In this document: positions 36,101 to 42,299 of the stretch, piece by piece
How the letters are laid out: every line of letters begins with the position of its first letter
Numbering within the stretch: the stretch's first letter is position 1
Source: Sipunculus nudus
Lineage: Eukaryota; Annelida; Sipuncula; Golfingiida; Sipunculidae
Assembly: GCA_026874595.1 (NCBI GenBank)
Contig: CM049316.1
Location: 13,570,839 to 13,634,838 of the forward strand
Direction of reading: 5' to 3'
Length of the DNA: 64,000 bases
Notes under the pieces: generated by a model
What the model was told of the DNA's origin: nothing
What the model saw: the letters and a program-made list of their open reading frames with translations, nothing else
The model's database searches: none
Made by a program: the position numbers and the translations under genes

Positions 36101-36324
36101 TTAAAAATTTCTGAAACGTAAATAGTATCTAATCAGTGTGTTAATAACAACATTAACTTTGGGGATTATGAACATTGAGGGGTGTGATATATTTTTCTTA
36201 ACATTAATTGGAAGTAGGTGTTCTTTTGGTGATAAAGATAGACTTGTATATTATGAACCGGTATTTATCATATATAGCGGATGATTGACACATGCTTTAC
36301 TTCTACTTTCAGGTCCCAGTATGA
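6105..36324 (+). CDS. PPP4R1: protein phosphatase 4 regulatory subunit 1 (PPP4R1), 21 coding exons
   Basis: PPP4R1 is a HEAT-repeat scaffold of the PP2A-A type that binds the PP4 catalytic subunit PPP4C and directs its Ser/Thr phosphatase activity; in mammals it is linked to HDAC3 and IKK dephosphorylation. Joining 6105-6111, 6199-6243, 10972-11062, 19884-19990, 20405-20547, 20861-20921, 21332-21417, 25773-25877, 26247-26312, 26603-26761, 27656-27786, 28118-29301, 30126-30214, 30942-31127, 32383-32544, 32892-32992, 33551-33671, 33966-34081, 34525-34685, 35561-35691 and 36313-36324 keeps frame throughout and gives about 1087 residues. Hallmarks matching the family include EPTVRAELMEQ, LLPIVVRYL, HVRKVCA, WGVRKACAECFM, SRWVR, ISTFADP, TPLPEID, LSMTDPSRAQTVDT, RRTLAFSIHELAVI and FNGFLKDLDEVRIGVLKHL. 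N-terminal HEAT repeats cover about residues 30-330, an acidic disordered middle about 334-750, and C-terminal HEAT repeats about 760-1080. Intron 7 hosts a mir-71/mir-2 cluster. Confidence 0.93.
6199..6243 (+). CDS. PPP4R1: PPP4R1 coding exon 2
   Basis: 45 bases between a cgttccag acceptor and a gtaagt donor, encoding an acidic N-terminal segment (about residues 3-17) ending VVFDD. The phase fits exon 3, which continues DEDGG. Confidence 0.8.
6244..10971 (+). other. PPP4R1 intron 2 (4.7 kb)
   Basis: AT-rich intron with a consensus gtaagt donor and a tttcttcacag acceptor. No embedded gene seen. Segments at about 8397-8419 and 8539-8561 are imperfect inverted copies of each other and may be the ends of a small decayed foldback element; otherwise nothing stands out. 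Confidence 0.7.
10972..11062 (+). CDS. PPP4R1: PPP4R1 coding exon 3
   Basis: 91 bases, about residues 18-47. It encodes the segment DDDLTPLQKLEKYVDSDNIF, which aligns with the conserved LTPLxxLxKYxxSxNIF block that opens the first HEAT helix of PPP4R1. Flanked by a ttcttcacag acceptor and a gtaata donor. Confidence 0.9.
11506..11887. mobile_element. MITE-like element with hAT-type termini
   Basis: The segment begins CAGGGCCCG and ends CGGGCCCTG, a perfect 9-base terminal inverted repeat with weaker similarity extending inward; CAG/CTG ends are typical of hAT transposons. It is 382 bp, has no coding frame and contains several copies of a 'tggctaaaat' motif near the right end. The flanks share 'ttttc' but no intact 8-bp target duplication, so it is either old or my boundary is slightly off. 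Confidence 0.5.
13374..13534. mobile_element. short TIR element (decayed MITE candidate)
   Basis: Left end 'cctgcccgacggggcta' and right end 'tagcaccagtcgggcaag' are imperfect inverted complements about 160 bp apart. There is no coding capacity. Inside are repeated 'caagtaaa' motifs and a small hairpin of 'ttgtgttc' with 'gaacacaa'. The mobile origin is inferred from the inverted ends alone. Confidence 0.35.
13623..13651. repeat. (TAATA)n microsatellite
   Basis: About five and a half uninterrupted copies of a five-base unit. Confidence 0.9.
17756..17800 (+). repeat. dispersed repeat fragment, copy 1
   Basis: 'attgcacaggtttgcatta' followed by 'ggcctgtaagccttgttc' closely matches 43260-43302. 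A short member of an interspersed family present twice in the window. Confidence 0.55.
18030..18600 (+). repeat. interspersed repeat with two diverged tandem subunits
   Basis: Two subunits, at about 18034-18125 and 18202-18300, share the phrases 'aattttattcctt/aatttcatttctt', 'ggtgttgatgtatat/ggtgctgatacatat', 'aaaatctyggtcaagttc' and 'aagatggrtgacc'. The element ends in 'tattctagtttt', an end also shown by the repeat finishing near 43105. This fits a mollusc-type non-coding repeat superfamily. The minus-strand frame across it is not a gene. Confidence 0.55.
19030..19270 (+). promoter_or_regulatory. internal promoter candidate in PPP4R1 intron 3
   Basis: Within 145 bases lie TTTTCCCGCCAAAA (19034-19047, E2F consensus), ATTGG (19096-19100), CCAAT (19130-19134), CACGTG (19160-19165) and an exact octamer ATGCAAAT (19169-19176). 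These are followed by a TTTAAAT (19192-19198), Inr-like TCAGTT motifs at 19210 and 19248, and a good donor (GCG|gtaagc at 19267). A non-coding first exon ending at 19266 could splice to exon 4 at 19884. Exon 4 contains an in-frame ATG two codons in (Met50), which would make a shortened protein. The motifs are seen; the promoter role is inferred. Confidence 0.45.
19411..19430 (+). promoter_or_regulatory. TATA-like element upstream of exon 4
   Basis: 'cgtgtatatatataggcaca' sits in the same CpG-containing block as the candidate internal promoter, with a possible donor (gtaata) about 60 bases downstream. It may be a second start region or a chance TA tract. Confidence 0.25.
19884..19990 (+). CDS. 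PPP4R1: PPP4R1 coding exon 4
   Basis: 107 bases, residues about 48-83. It encodes RQMVARSLLETVRWAGEN and then VLKAMVRLSEDI, matching the first HEAT repeat of the family (RQMVARSLLxTLR; RLxxDSEPT). The ATG of QMVAR (residue 50) would be the first start codon for a transcript beginning at the internal promoter. Confidence 0.93.
20405..20547 (+). CDS. PPP4R1: PPP4R1 coding exon 5
   Basis: 143 bases, residues about 84-131: PTVRAELMEQLPHIAMYCQE and YLLPIVVRYLNDTNSQ. These are near-identical to vertebrate PPP4R1 and form HEAT repeats 2-3. Phase 0 end at a gtgaga donor. Confidence 0.95.
20861..20921 (+). CDS. PPP4R1: PPP4R1 coding exon 6
   Basis: 61 bases, residues about 132-151: VRKTSQAALLVLLEQDLLES, a HEAT helix matching VRKTSQAALLxLLEQEL of the family. 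The donor is ggtttgtg. Confidence 0.94.
21332..21417 (+). CDS. PPP4R1: PPP4R1 coding exon 7
   Basis: 86 bases, residues about 152-180: EEQVCPVILELASPDSIDD then FRTEAVA, matching the conserved KVCPVLxELTAPDSNDDxKTEAVA block. Its donor opens the microRNA-bearing intron 7. Confidence 0.94.
22005..22098 (+). ncRNA. mir-71: microRNA precursor mir-71
   Basis: The 5' arm at 22026-22048 begins TGAAAGACATGGGTAGTGAG and matches the invertebrate miR-71 consensus over its full 23 bases. The 3' arm near 22064-22086 ('ctcactatcttgtctttcc') is its expected partner, separated by a loop of about 15 bases. miR-71 is a bilaterian microRNA absent from vertebrates and, in protostomes, typically sits just upstream of mir-2 genes, as here. 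Host-strand orientation suggests processing from the PPP4R1 pre-mRNA or a nested transcript. Confidence 0.94.
22464..22550 (+). ncRNA. mir-2: microRNA precursor mir-2, copy A
   Basis: The 3' arm at 22515-22537 starts TATCACAGCCAGCTTTGATG and ends AGC, identical to the classical miR-2a form. The 5' arm at about 22478-22500 ('gcgtcaatgctggatgta') pairs with it with few mismatches, and the lower stem is extended by CCTGG (22472-22476) with CCAGG (22537-22541). The seed ATCACAG recognises K-box sites (CTGTGAT). Confidence 0.93.
22795..22811. other. relic similar to a mir-2 5' arm
   Basis: 'aaagctggctgcggtga' nearly equals the perfect complement of miR-2 (CAAAGCTGGCTGTGA) but has no partner arm nearby. 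It lies just upstream of copy B and may be a leftover of a lost hairpin. Confidence 0.3.
22818..22902 (+). ncRNA. mir-2: microRNA precursor mir-2, copy B (GCTTGG variant)
   Basis: The 3' arm at 22867-22889 starts TATCACAGCCTGCTTGGATC. It pairs with 'tccaagtggctgtga' in the 5' arm (22833-22847). The TCCAAG/CTTGGA pair replaces the TCAAAG/CTTTGA pair of other copies, a compensatory change that preserves the stem. The seed is the standard miR-2 seed; 3' variants of this GCTTGG type are known among lophotrochozoan miR-2 paralogues. Confidence 0.88.
23026..23100 (+). ncRNA. mir-2: microRNA precursor mir-2, copy C (5' C variant)
   Basis: The 3' arm at 23071-23093 reads CATCACAGCCAGCTTTGATG then GGC. 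It is paired by 'gtcaaactgtctgtga' in the 5' arm (about 23037-23052) and extended by cagtc/ggctg at the base. The nucleotide aligned with the usual first U of miR-2 is C here, so mature 5' end choice may differ, although seed bases 2-8 are unchanged. Confidence 0.78.
23219..23660 (+). repeat. decayed tandem array, unit about 39-43 bp, related to mir-2 stem
   Basis: About eleven diverged units of the form 'gtgtcagaagtgggatgtg' + 'cctgttgactagaccatcat'. Measured spacings of the gtgtMAg start are 39, 40, 43 and 43 bases (starts 23455, 23494, 23534, 23577, 23620). The last unit flows without a break into the 5' arm of mir-2 copy D, and the units align loosely with that hairpin's 5' arm and loop (GTGATGTGCGG..ATCAGGACATATCA). 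Confidence 0.75.
23640..23722 (+). ncRNA. mir-2: microRNA precursor mir-2, copy D
   Basis: The 3' arm at 23688-23710 is identical to that of copy A. The 5' arm 'catcatagtggctgtgatg' (23653-23671) pairs almost perfectly (one bulge, one mismatch), and GACCAG/CTGGTC closes the lower stem. The precursor's 5' half is continuous with the flanking 40-bp tandem array. Confidence 0.94.
24163..24252 (+). ncRNA. mir-2: microRNA precursor mir-2, copy E
   Basis: The 3' arm at 24214-24236 is identical to copies A and D. The 5' arm 'catcaaagtggtggtgatg' (24179-24197) pairs with it, and CCAAG/CTTGG extends the lower stem. The loop is about 15 bases. Confidence 0.94.
25156..25240 (+). ncRNA. mir-2: microRNA precursor mir-2, copy F
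   Basis: The 3' arm at 25204-25226 starts TATCACAGCCTGCTTTGGTG. The 5' arm 'gccaaagtggttgagatg' (25171-25188) pairs with it; the CCAAAG/CTTTGG pair again shows compensatory change. The lower stem is unusually long, with agcaaaccagcgct (25157-25170) facing agcgctgatttgct. It is the last member, about 530 bp before exon 8. Confidence 0.92.
25773..25877 (+). CDS. PPP4R1: PPP4R1 coding exon 8
   Basis: 105 bases, residues about 181-215: LMSKMAPLVGRDLTIRLFLP, RFSALCTDAFFHVRK. It matches MCKMAPMVGKDxTERLxLPRF and FHVRK of the family. Phase 0 at both ends. Confidence 0.95.
26247..26312 (+). CDS. PPP4R1: PPP4R1 coding exon 9
   Basis: 66 bases, residues about 216-237: VCASNFGDVCTVVGQQHTEE, matching VCAANFGDICSVVGQQATEE of vertebrates. 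Phase 0. Confidence 0.95.
26603..26761 (+). CDS. PPP4R1: PPP4R1 coding exon 10
   Basis: 159 bases, residues about 238-290. It includes DGVWGVRKACAECFMAVSYA and LVCDQSRW, one of the most conserved HEAT segments of the family. The reading frame continues past the true donor at 26762, but splicing to exon 11 restores SRWVRMAAFQ. Confidence 0.95.
27656..27786 (+). CDS. PPP4R1: PPP4R1 coding exon 11
   Basis: 131 bases, residues about 291-333: VRMAAFQALGGFISTFADPG then TTGLYFSEEG, matching QAAFQSLGPFISTFAxPSSSGxYF. It ends the N-terminal HEAT block; beyond this point conservation drops. Confidence 0.95.
28118..29301 (+). CDS. PPP4R1: PPP4R1 coding exon 12 (large acidic disordered insert)
   Basis: 1184 bases, residues about 334-728. 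The protein is rich in S, T, D, E and N with no hydrophobic core, so it is probably disordered and may be a phosphorylation-rich linker between the two HEAT blocks. Near the middle NDFNYWHTPLPEIDEDL aligns with the only well conserved motif of the vertebrate insert (FHFWRTPLPEIDLDI). The insert is longer than in human PPP4R1, which explains most of the extra length. The antisense frame at 28679-29239 is a shadow of this composition. Confidence 0.93.
30126..30214 (+). CDS. PPP4R1: PPP4R1 coding exon 13
   Basis: 89 bases, residues about 729-758: an acidic segment SYSYTDDEEPGDDLLKDTLS ending KDQ at a gtgagt donor. It corresponds to the acidic stretch that precedes the C-terminal HEAT block in vertebrates. 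Confidence 0.88.
30942..31127 (+). CDS. PPP4R1: PPP4R1 coding exon 14
   Basis: 186 bases, residues about 759-820: DVIPSALLEHYLSMTDPSRA, QTVDTDIVKHCAFSLPAVAY and LGRKNWPCLRDLYEALAADM. Near-identical in pattern to vertebrate PPP4R1. The donor gtaaaa abuts a 27-base direct duplication. Confidence 0.96.
31131..31184 (+). repeat. perfect 27-bp tandem duplication at an exon boundary
   Basis: The unit starting 'aaatacatatattgtgaaag' is repeated exactly (31131-31157 and 31158-31184), starting 4 bases inside intron 14. Perfect identity implies a recent duplication, or an allele that may vary in copy number. Confidence 0.95.
32383..32544 (+). CDS. PPP4R1: PPP4R1 coding exon 15
   Basis: 162 bases, residues about 821-874: WKVRRTLAFSIHELAVIVGD and VPVFNGFLKDLDEVRIGVLK, then HLADFLK. 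It is the strongest C-terminal match to the family. Phase 0 at both ends. Confidence 0.96.
32892..32992 (+). CDS. PPP4R1: PPP4R1 coding exon 16
   Basis: 101 bases, residues about 875-907: KIPDFMTTDNNRNWRFRLEL, matching LQEFLVTDNSRNWRFRAEL. The donor splits the codon GA|G. Confidence 0.94.
33551..33671 (+). CDS. PPP4R1: PPP4R1 coding exon 17
   Basis: 121 bases, residues about 908-948: EQLIMLLGLYSAQDISQHLL then PVAMQMTEDKVAEVRQAAFR. A HEAT repeat matching EQLILLLELY..ALNLCADKVSSVR. The donor is gttaag, weaker than average. Confidence 0.92.
33966..34081 (+). CDS. PPP4R1: PPP4R1 coding exon 18
   Basis: 116 bases, residues about 949-986: LSQMLKKFHSSGDFELVSSF..KWNKRQ, matching VSEMVKKLH and the W-x-x-R-Q motif of the family. 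It ends in a split ATG codon. Confidence 0.92.
34525..34685 (+). CDS. PPP4R1: PPP4R1 coding exon 19
   Basis: 161 bases, residues about 987-1040: FAQLCMQILAEGSIPQAQFA, LLPALRSLGWDSVANVRISL, AKTL. It matches FVFVCQTVIEDDCLPMDQFA and NDRVPNVRVLLAKTL. Confidence 0.94.
35561..35691 (+). CDS. PPP4R1: PPP4R1 coding exon 20
   Basis: 131 bases, residues about 1041-1084: YHEELLSIVQQLKMDEDRDV, RYFISQPPQTDLEDM, aligning with the VEQTIMALQMDRDSDVKYFAS tail of vertebrates. If the gtgcgt donor at 35692 is skipped, the frame reads on for 40 hydrophobic, unconserved residues to a stop at 35812-35814. Confidence 0.88.
35692..36312 (+). other. PPP4R1 last intron, alternatively a retained 3' UTR
   Basis: The donor gtgcgt is modest and the acceptor tctactttcag is good. 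It contains an 18-base poly(G) run (35901-35918) and two miR-2 K-box matches: CTGTGAT at 35882-35888 and TGTGATA at 36183-36189. If retained, the protein ends at 35814 and the rest becomes 3' UTR. Confidence 0.55.
36313..36324 (+). CDS. PPP4R1: PPP4R1 last coding exon (4 codons, VPV-stop)
   Basis: Splicing exon 20 to the acceptor at 36312 adds GTC CCA GTA TGA, giving the C terminus LEDMVPV. The exon holds only three amino-acid codons plus stop and rests on splice consensus and a plausible short tail. The read-through alternative at 35692-35814 cannot be excluded. Confidence 0.6.
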   Translation, partial: VPV

Positions 36325-37689
36325 CACTGGCTACACATTAGGCAGTATGAAATTGAACAGGCCAGTGGACTGCTGGTCATGTGATCCCAGGTGCTCAATT
36401 AGTGTTATCACAACAGTCACTGGCGTGGCACAAACCCTCATATTTAACCACTTAATCACTGCATGAACTATAATGTAAACTGATTCATTTAACTGGGTGT
36501 GTGATCAGTGGATCTTGTATTAGGGTATTGCAGAGTGGAGTAGTCTATTGCAGGACAGGCAATGTTTGCTGGGGGCAGTACAGAATTTGTAATAGTGGAA
36601 ATGCACACTAAAATTAACATCTATTGAGCAATATTTGTATTGTATCACAGGTGATGTCAATCATACAGAATTACATGTGACAATCTAATAATTTTGAAAA
36701 AGGCAAAATGGGGGGGGGGGGGGTGTTAATCTGGAGGTATATAATTTGCAATATCAGTCTAGCAGGCAACATCGTTAGTAGGTGTCAGTCATTGACAGGT
36801 GCATTTAGAAAGAAGGTGGCTAATTCAAGAGGTTCCACTGTATATAAATAAGGCCATCGTTTAATGGGGCAATTTTAATACTTCATTGGGTAGCTCACCA
36901 TTGGACATTTTGGAATGTATGCATAATATCAGAAGCTTGAAGTAGCCAAATGCAAAATTGTTGTTTAGCTTAGTTTAACTCTCCTTTTTGGAGATAGGAG
37001 AGAGAGCTTTTACACTCTAGCTAGCCACTCATGGCATGTTTCACTGGTAGTGCTTATTAAAGATAAATCAAACTTAACAAATGTTTAATTTAATTATAAG
37101 GATTCCTGTTTTAAATAGTCTGACAATGCTCATGATAAAAATCTTGTGATTCTCAGTTTAGACTCACCTATCTCATGTGCAGGTGACTGGTATCCAAATG
37201 TGGAGTAATTTGATCTTTATTGTGAAAAGTACCATTTCTGAAGTAATAATGAACCTGTGAATTTAATATACAATGTCTTCCCATTTGGAGATGAACTTAT
37301 TATTTTGTCATATAAACTGTAAATGTCATTGCAGATGACAATGCTCACACATGAATGATGGATGTATTTAGGTGTAAGTGATATCTGTACATGGGTGACA
37401 CTTTCGAGAAATGATTGATTTATGTTAAGGTATCCCATGGAGGTAAAGCACACCCCTGGGTGTTGATTTTGGATATTTTATCTTTGTTTAAAATGTTTTG
37501 TGATTTGCTGCCACAAAATGAGTTATTTCATAAAGAAACTTTGTCAGGTAACTTTGCCATTTATTGTTAATATTACAATTACAAATGCTTGATCTGGGAA
37601 TGGTGAAGCATTATGCAGGACTGTTATCCCATGAATTACTTCATCGTTTTAATATTTTGGTTTTGAAGGTATTGACTATTGAACTACTG

Positions 37690-37695
37690 AATAAA
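37690..37695 (+). terminator. candidate PPP4R1 poly(A) signal
   Basis: First AATAAA on the plus strand downstream of the predicted stop, about 1.4 kb away, followed by a G run and T/G-rich sequence. The later hexamers at 39186 and 40217 are alternatives. Confidence 0.3.
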
Positions 37696-38853
37696 GGGTC
37701 AATTAAAAGGGGGGGGGGGGATTCAGACTTGTTAAAAGGTCAGCTTTTGTTTGATGGTGATACACTGGTTAATAGGTGACTGTCTTTTCAAAGTATTACA
37801 GTGTTTATAATACAAAAAGAGAAGCGCAGAGATGCTGAAAACAACAAAAAAGTAATGAATGTTGAACATTCCAAAAATGTTTTAGTAGTAACATGACAAT
37901 TCACTGTGTCAGTGTTTTGTATCACATTATATTTGTTTTTATTCTGTAAGTATTTTTTATGAATAATTTATTTTTAGGAAGAAAATTACAGCAGGCTGCT
38001 AGTTTCTATATAAAAGAAGGTCACAGGTTCCTGTGGAATTTGAGTTCTACCTTGTAGAGAATATGTAATTAATATTAAAACCACATTGTATTTTGTATTT
38101 TCCATTGATTGACATTGCAACATGAACAGTGTAAACTGTTTTCATGGAAATCGTGAAGTTCCTGAACTTTAACTTGAGCTTAGGAAATTGGCAACACTAG
38201 CCTTAGTAACCAAGCAGTTGTTACAGATGACCTGTCGCGCAGATCACGTGATTGAAAATGATGCACTTCGGCATCAGTATGATGTTTCTCCCATTCAGAA
38301 AATTGATATTACATTATGTTTGCTACATTTGTCTTTCAGGTTGAATATTTTCACCAAAGAATTGGATGAATTTTATGAATTGTAATTTTATATGTTTCTG
38401 TGGTCAGTTCACCGACAGTTGTAATATTATACATTCACTATGAAGAAAGAAAAAATTACGTTGATTGTAATCAATTTACAGCTTCTGTTTTCCATTAATC
38501 ATGTTTCATGTGTCATTACGCCAACAAGGACCACAGAATTACTATCAAATGCTGTCAGGCACATAATGTGTAGAAAAATTCATATATGTAGATGATATGG
38601 AAATCAGGAAACATGGTAACCCTGTATCTTTTCTGAGTTAATTTATTCATCAAAACCAGGCTCACGCCGTGCGTGTGGTTTTATCTATGCATAGCCTTGG
38701 ACCATTCTTTCACGGCGTGAATTTAATTATAAAGCCAGGCGACCCACATTCAGGTGTGCGCAAGCTCGGATCTATGCAGGTTATATATATATACCTGATG
38801 CTCAGAGCGTTGGTATGCAAGTCATTCTAAGGGAACGCTAACCGAATCCAATT

Positions 38854-38867
38854 GTCACCATGGTAAC
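38854..38867. promoter_or_regulatory. RFX-type X-box
   Basis: GTCACCATGGTAAC fits the RFX X-box pattern GTNRCC-NN-RGYAAC at all defined positions and is nearly palindromic. It lies about 65 bases downstream of a TA-rich TATA-like tract. Function is inferred. Confidence 0.4.
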
Positions 38868-40300
38868 TCGTGCTGATCTTTTAATCCAGGTGATCATTAT
38901 TTGCACCTTCAGTTAGTGATCACATTAACGATGAAACTGACCAGTGTTTATCTGCACGATAAGCTATGTACAAGTATTACATATTTCAGGCGAATGGCCG
39001 TTATTTAGTACACCGGTGATTTGAGTAGGGAATATATTACAGGGGCACCAGACCTGTTTTTTTCTGTATGATGAGGGGACCGCCCGCCTCGAGGTTGTCT
39101 TGCGTGGCTGATTGCTGTCATTTTAACAATGTTATTGTTTTACACTTGAAAATATGTAATTATGTTGGAGTAAATGCACAAATTTAATAAATGTGCCAAT
39201 CGTCATGTAATTGTGATTGGACCAGCAGTCGTTTATTGACCAGTTAGGAAAAGTGCGTATTTTTAAGTCGAGACCTGGCTTTCGAAAAGGATCCGTATAG
39301 GTTGTAACGGCCGAGTGTTGGACACTTAATATGCCGTATGTCCAGGGGAACAGTTAAGGTCCCCTATTTCGTCGTCAGATTACACCAGGGTTTTGGGTCA
39401 CATTCATAATACATATTTTCAGTCGTAATTTGTTTATTATACTACAGGTTAAACCACAATATAAATGTCATGTGCTGTGGTTGCATATCACATACTGTAA
39501 GTTATGGTTAATTAGCCGAAGACGTGGCACCCACCAAAGGCATTGAACACAGGGCTTGGGTTAAACATGCACATAACTTTAACGAGTAAAGGGGGGAATA
39601 GGGTAATTATGAAATACTTTCATATCCATAAGTAGCGGTGTTTCTCAGTTGACAAGGTTTGCAGGTATGTTCATAAATCTGCAAGAGACGTGGCTTTGCA
39701 CTCGCGCGAGGGTATTGGGTCGACCGGCTTCGTCTATGCAGACCTTATATATATATCCCCTTACCAGCGTCTTTCCTAAACAAAGTCAGGTATTTGGATT
39801 TAATGACCCGGGAATTGGCGGGCGCTGTATCTGTAGACACCAGCACAATGTACCTGGCTCCTGCAGCATGCGTAAATGTAGATGGGTTTCAGGTAGAGTC
39901 TTGTTGAGTAAGCTGTCGCATAGGTATCCCATAGCCATATCTTATAGCTATGGATAACATTCGTTGTGCATGTGCTTAACAACTTGTTTATTTAGAAGGT
40001 GCAAGGTGACGATATGTACGTGTTCTATGTAAAAATGACCTGTTTGGAACCCAGGGCGAGCATTTGGTGACTTTAGGTACCGCCAGGTGACGCTGCAGTA
40101 TATGGTTTCATGTACACCCATTGGAGGCGATTGGGGGTCTGCACGGGTGTTCGTAATTCTACATTGATTAGTTAGTGCTGACATGGAGCAGTCTTTCACT
40201 GTTGACAGTTTTATGAAATAAACTGTGTGATAATGGTTTGAGTTAATTCATAGTTTGTTGTCTATGTACAAAACAGTACGGATTCCCCAGGACCTCACAC

Positions 40301-41026
40301 TGACACATGATGCACCCTGTCACTCGAACATTTGCAGTTTGACCAGTACACTGCCTCCCATTAAATATGTCTTTGGAAAGTACTAATATGACCACATAGG
40401 AAATGAAATAGAAGTAGAGCCCGGCGCCGCCGTCGCAAGCCTAGTCAAGATCGAGCCAACTTTATTAGGAGGCGCTGCCGATATTTCATTAAGCCGGAGT
40501 GAGCCTATCCTGTGCAGCTTAGTTTGGCTTGAGCAAAAATTATTTGAAAAAGATTAAAAGTTTGCCATTAAAAAAGCCCGCAACATATACAGACTATTAC
40601 AGTTATTTTTTTTCTTGTCGGCGAGTGGAAACCGCATGATTGTTCAGTAAGAGTGTTGGCATTTATGACCACCCAAATTAATATATACTGGTACTCCATA
40701 TTTGATCATAAACTAGAATATTATTAGATAAATGTAAAATGGATGCCATATGTTACACGCAATATGGATAACTTGTTCAAATAAAACGGGTACTTCGTAA
40801 CATCGTTAAATGTATAGGCTTTCAGGTAAGTTTAAGCCAGCCTACATTTCGGAAGCCAAGTCGTGCCACACTCTGCTTACTACTTAGTAATTACTAAGGC
40901 CAAAAAATATAATTTGAGGTTTCTCAGTCACCGCCCGCGTAACTTTTAACCCATCGCGTCAAACGTTCTAACTTATTGCCCAAGTGTAACCTGGTAATCT
41001 GGAGACGTGCCTGATCGCACGTGATT

Positions 41027-41088
<62 letters not shown>

Positions 41089-42290
41089 TCCTGCGTCCTT
41101 AAATTTTCCCTAAAAACGTATACTTACCTTTAATAAACACTTGGAATCGGTCCAATTTGTTTTGTATGAGAGCGTTCAGTTGTAAAATTTCTTCCAACAA
41201 AGAGAAATTATTTGCGTATTTTCCCTTTTTTCATGCTTCGTCTAGATTAAACATGACTGCCATCGCGGCCGATCGGAAGATCTCGATTGTTAAACGAACT
41301 TCAATTATACTTCTTTTGCAATTCAAATTTAAATAGGAAATACCAACAAAGATTATATGAGAATTCAAGAAATTTCAAATGTATTTCTTTATTAACTCTC
41401 GGATCTTGTTCTAATGACGCATAACCATAATGCATTTCGAACGGGAATCCCCTATCTAATGGCTAACGGCGGGCCCTGCTTGTTCCGGTGTTCAGCGCGA
41501 TATTTTTTCCCCCCTAGTTTTATATAATCTGCTTTGTATGATGATATTACACGTAAAACTAAAAGAAAAAAAATGTAACATATTTCAAAGGTCCTTTAAA
41601 AATTAGACAATTCTACCTATACATCGTTTATTATCTCATATTTTATCGTTACTTGTCACTTATGCCAGTGCCTGAGAAATAATTTATATTCTACGCTATT
41701 TTCACGGTAAAAAAATAAAACGCCGCCCGCATCATTTTCCGAAAAAAAAAAATGCCTGAGAAACATTAATTTTTTTGACAAAACTCAGCCGTCTTTTGGT
41801 CCAAGCTGACCGCACTTGTGTAGCTTACACGGCTCCGGGCACTCAATAGAAGAGAACATCGACGACAGATGGCCCGATTTAATCGGATTCAATATTATTA
41901 GACCCTGCCATATATGGAGTCCGATAGCCATACAATAAGAGTTTCTACAACATAAGCCTCAGACTAAACACCACCAATGCCCTTGTAACGGAGTGTCACA
42001 GGCGTTACTATTTCCCCGTGCCAGCGCGTCGCTCTTCAAAGGGCCTTTTAATATTGAGTGCGAATAATCGGGCTAATCGACAGAAGGCATTTTCTCAAAC
42101 CCAGCTGATTTGTACTGCGCCTTTCCGCCAGAGGTCGTTTTTGCTCGAACCGCTTCCAGTCGGGAATTGCGGGGATTGCCTGATTCAACAAAGCGTATTT
42201 AAGCTAAACTTAACCGCATATTTAACTGGAATAGGGATGACCGGAATCGTCTCAAATATCAAACTTAAAAATCGAAATTTGATACATTAC
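40301..42290. other. intergenic, nothing recognised
   Basis: Mixed AT-rich and CpG-containing DNA with a (TG)n(TA)n microsatellite at 41026-41086. No supported exon, RNA gene or element. Confidence 0.5.
41026..41086. repeat. (TG)n(TA)n microsatellite
   Basis: About 8 TG units followed by about 22 TA units without interruption. Confidence 0.95.
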
Positions 42291-42299
42291 AAGGAAACG

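Larger units (their letters stand above)
36325..40300 (+). other. PPP4R1 3' UTR and downstream flank
   Basis: No coding sequence recognised. AATAAA hexamers occur at 37690-37695, 39186-39191 and 40217-40222, so the UTR end is ambiguous. From about 38640 the DNA becomes CpG-richer and regulatory-looking, with an X-box-like site at 38854-38867. An 8-base miR-71 seed match (GTCTTTCA) lies at 38331-38338. Confidence 0.5.

Noticed and set aside
41118-41140. U1 snRNA start ('atacttacct')
   Set aside because: The match stops after the first ten bases and no snRNA body follows.
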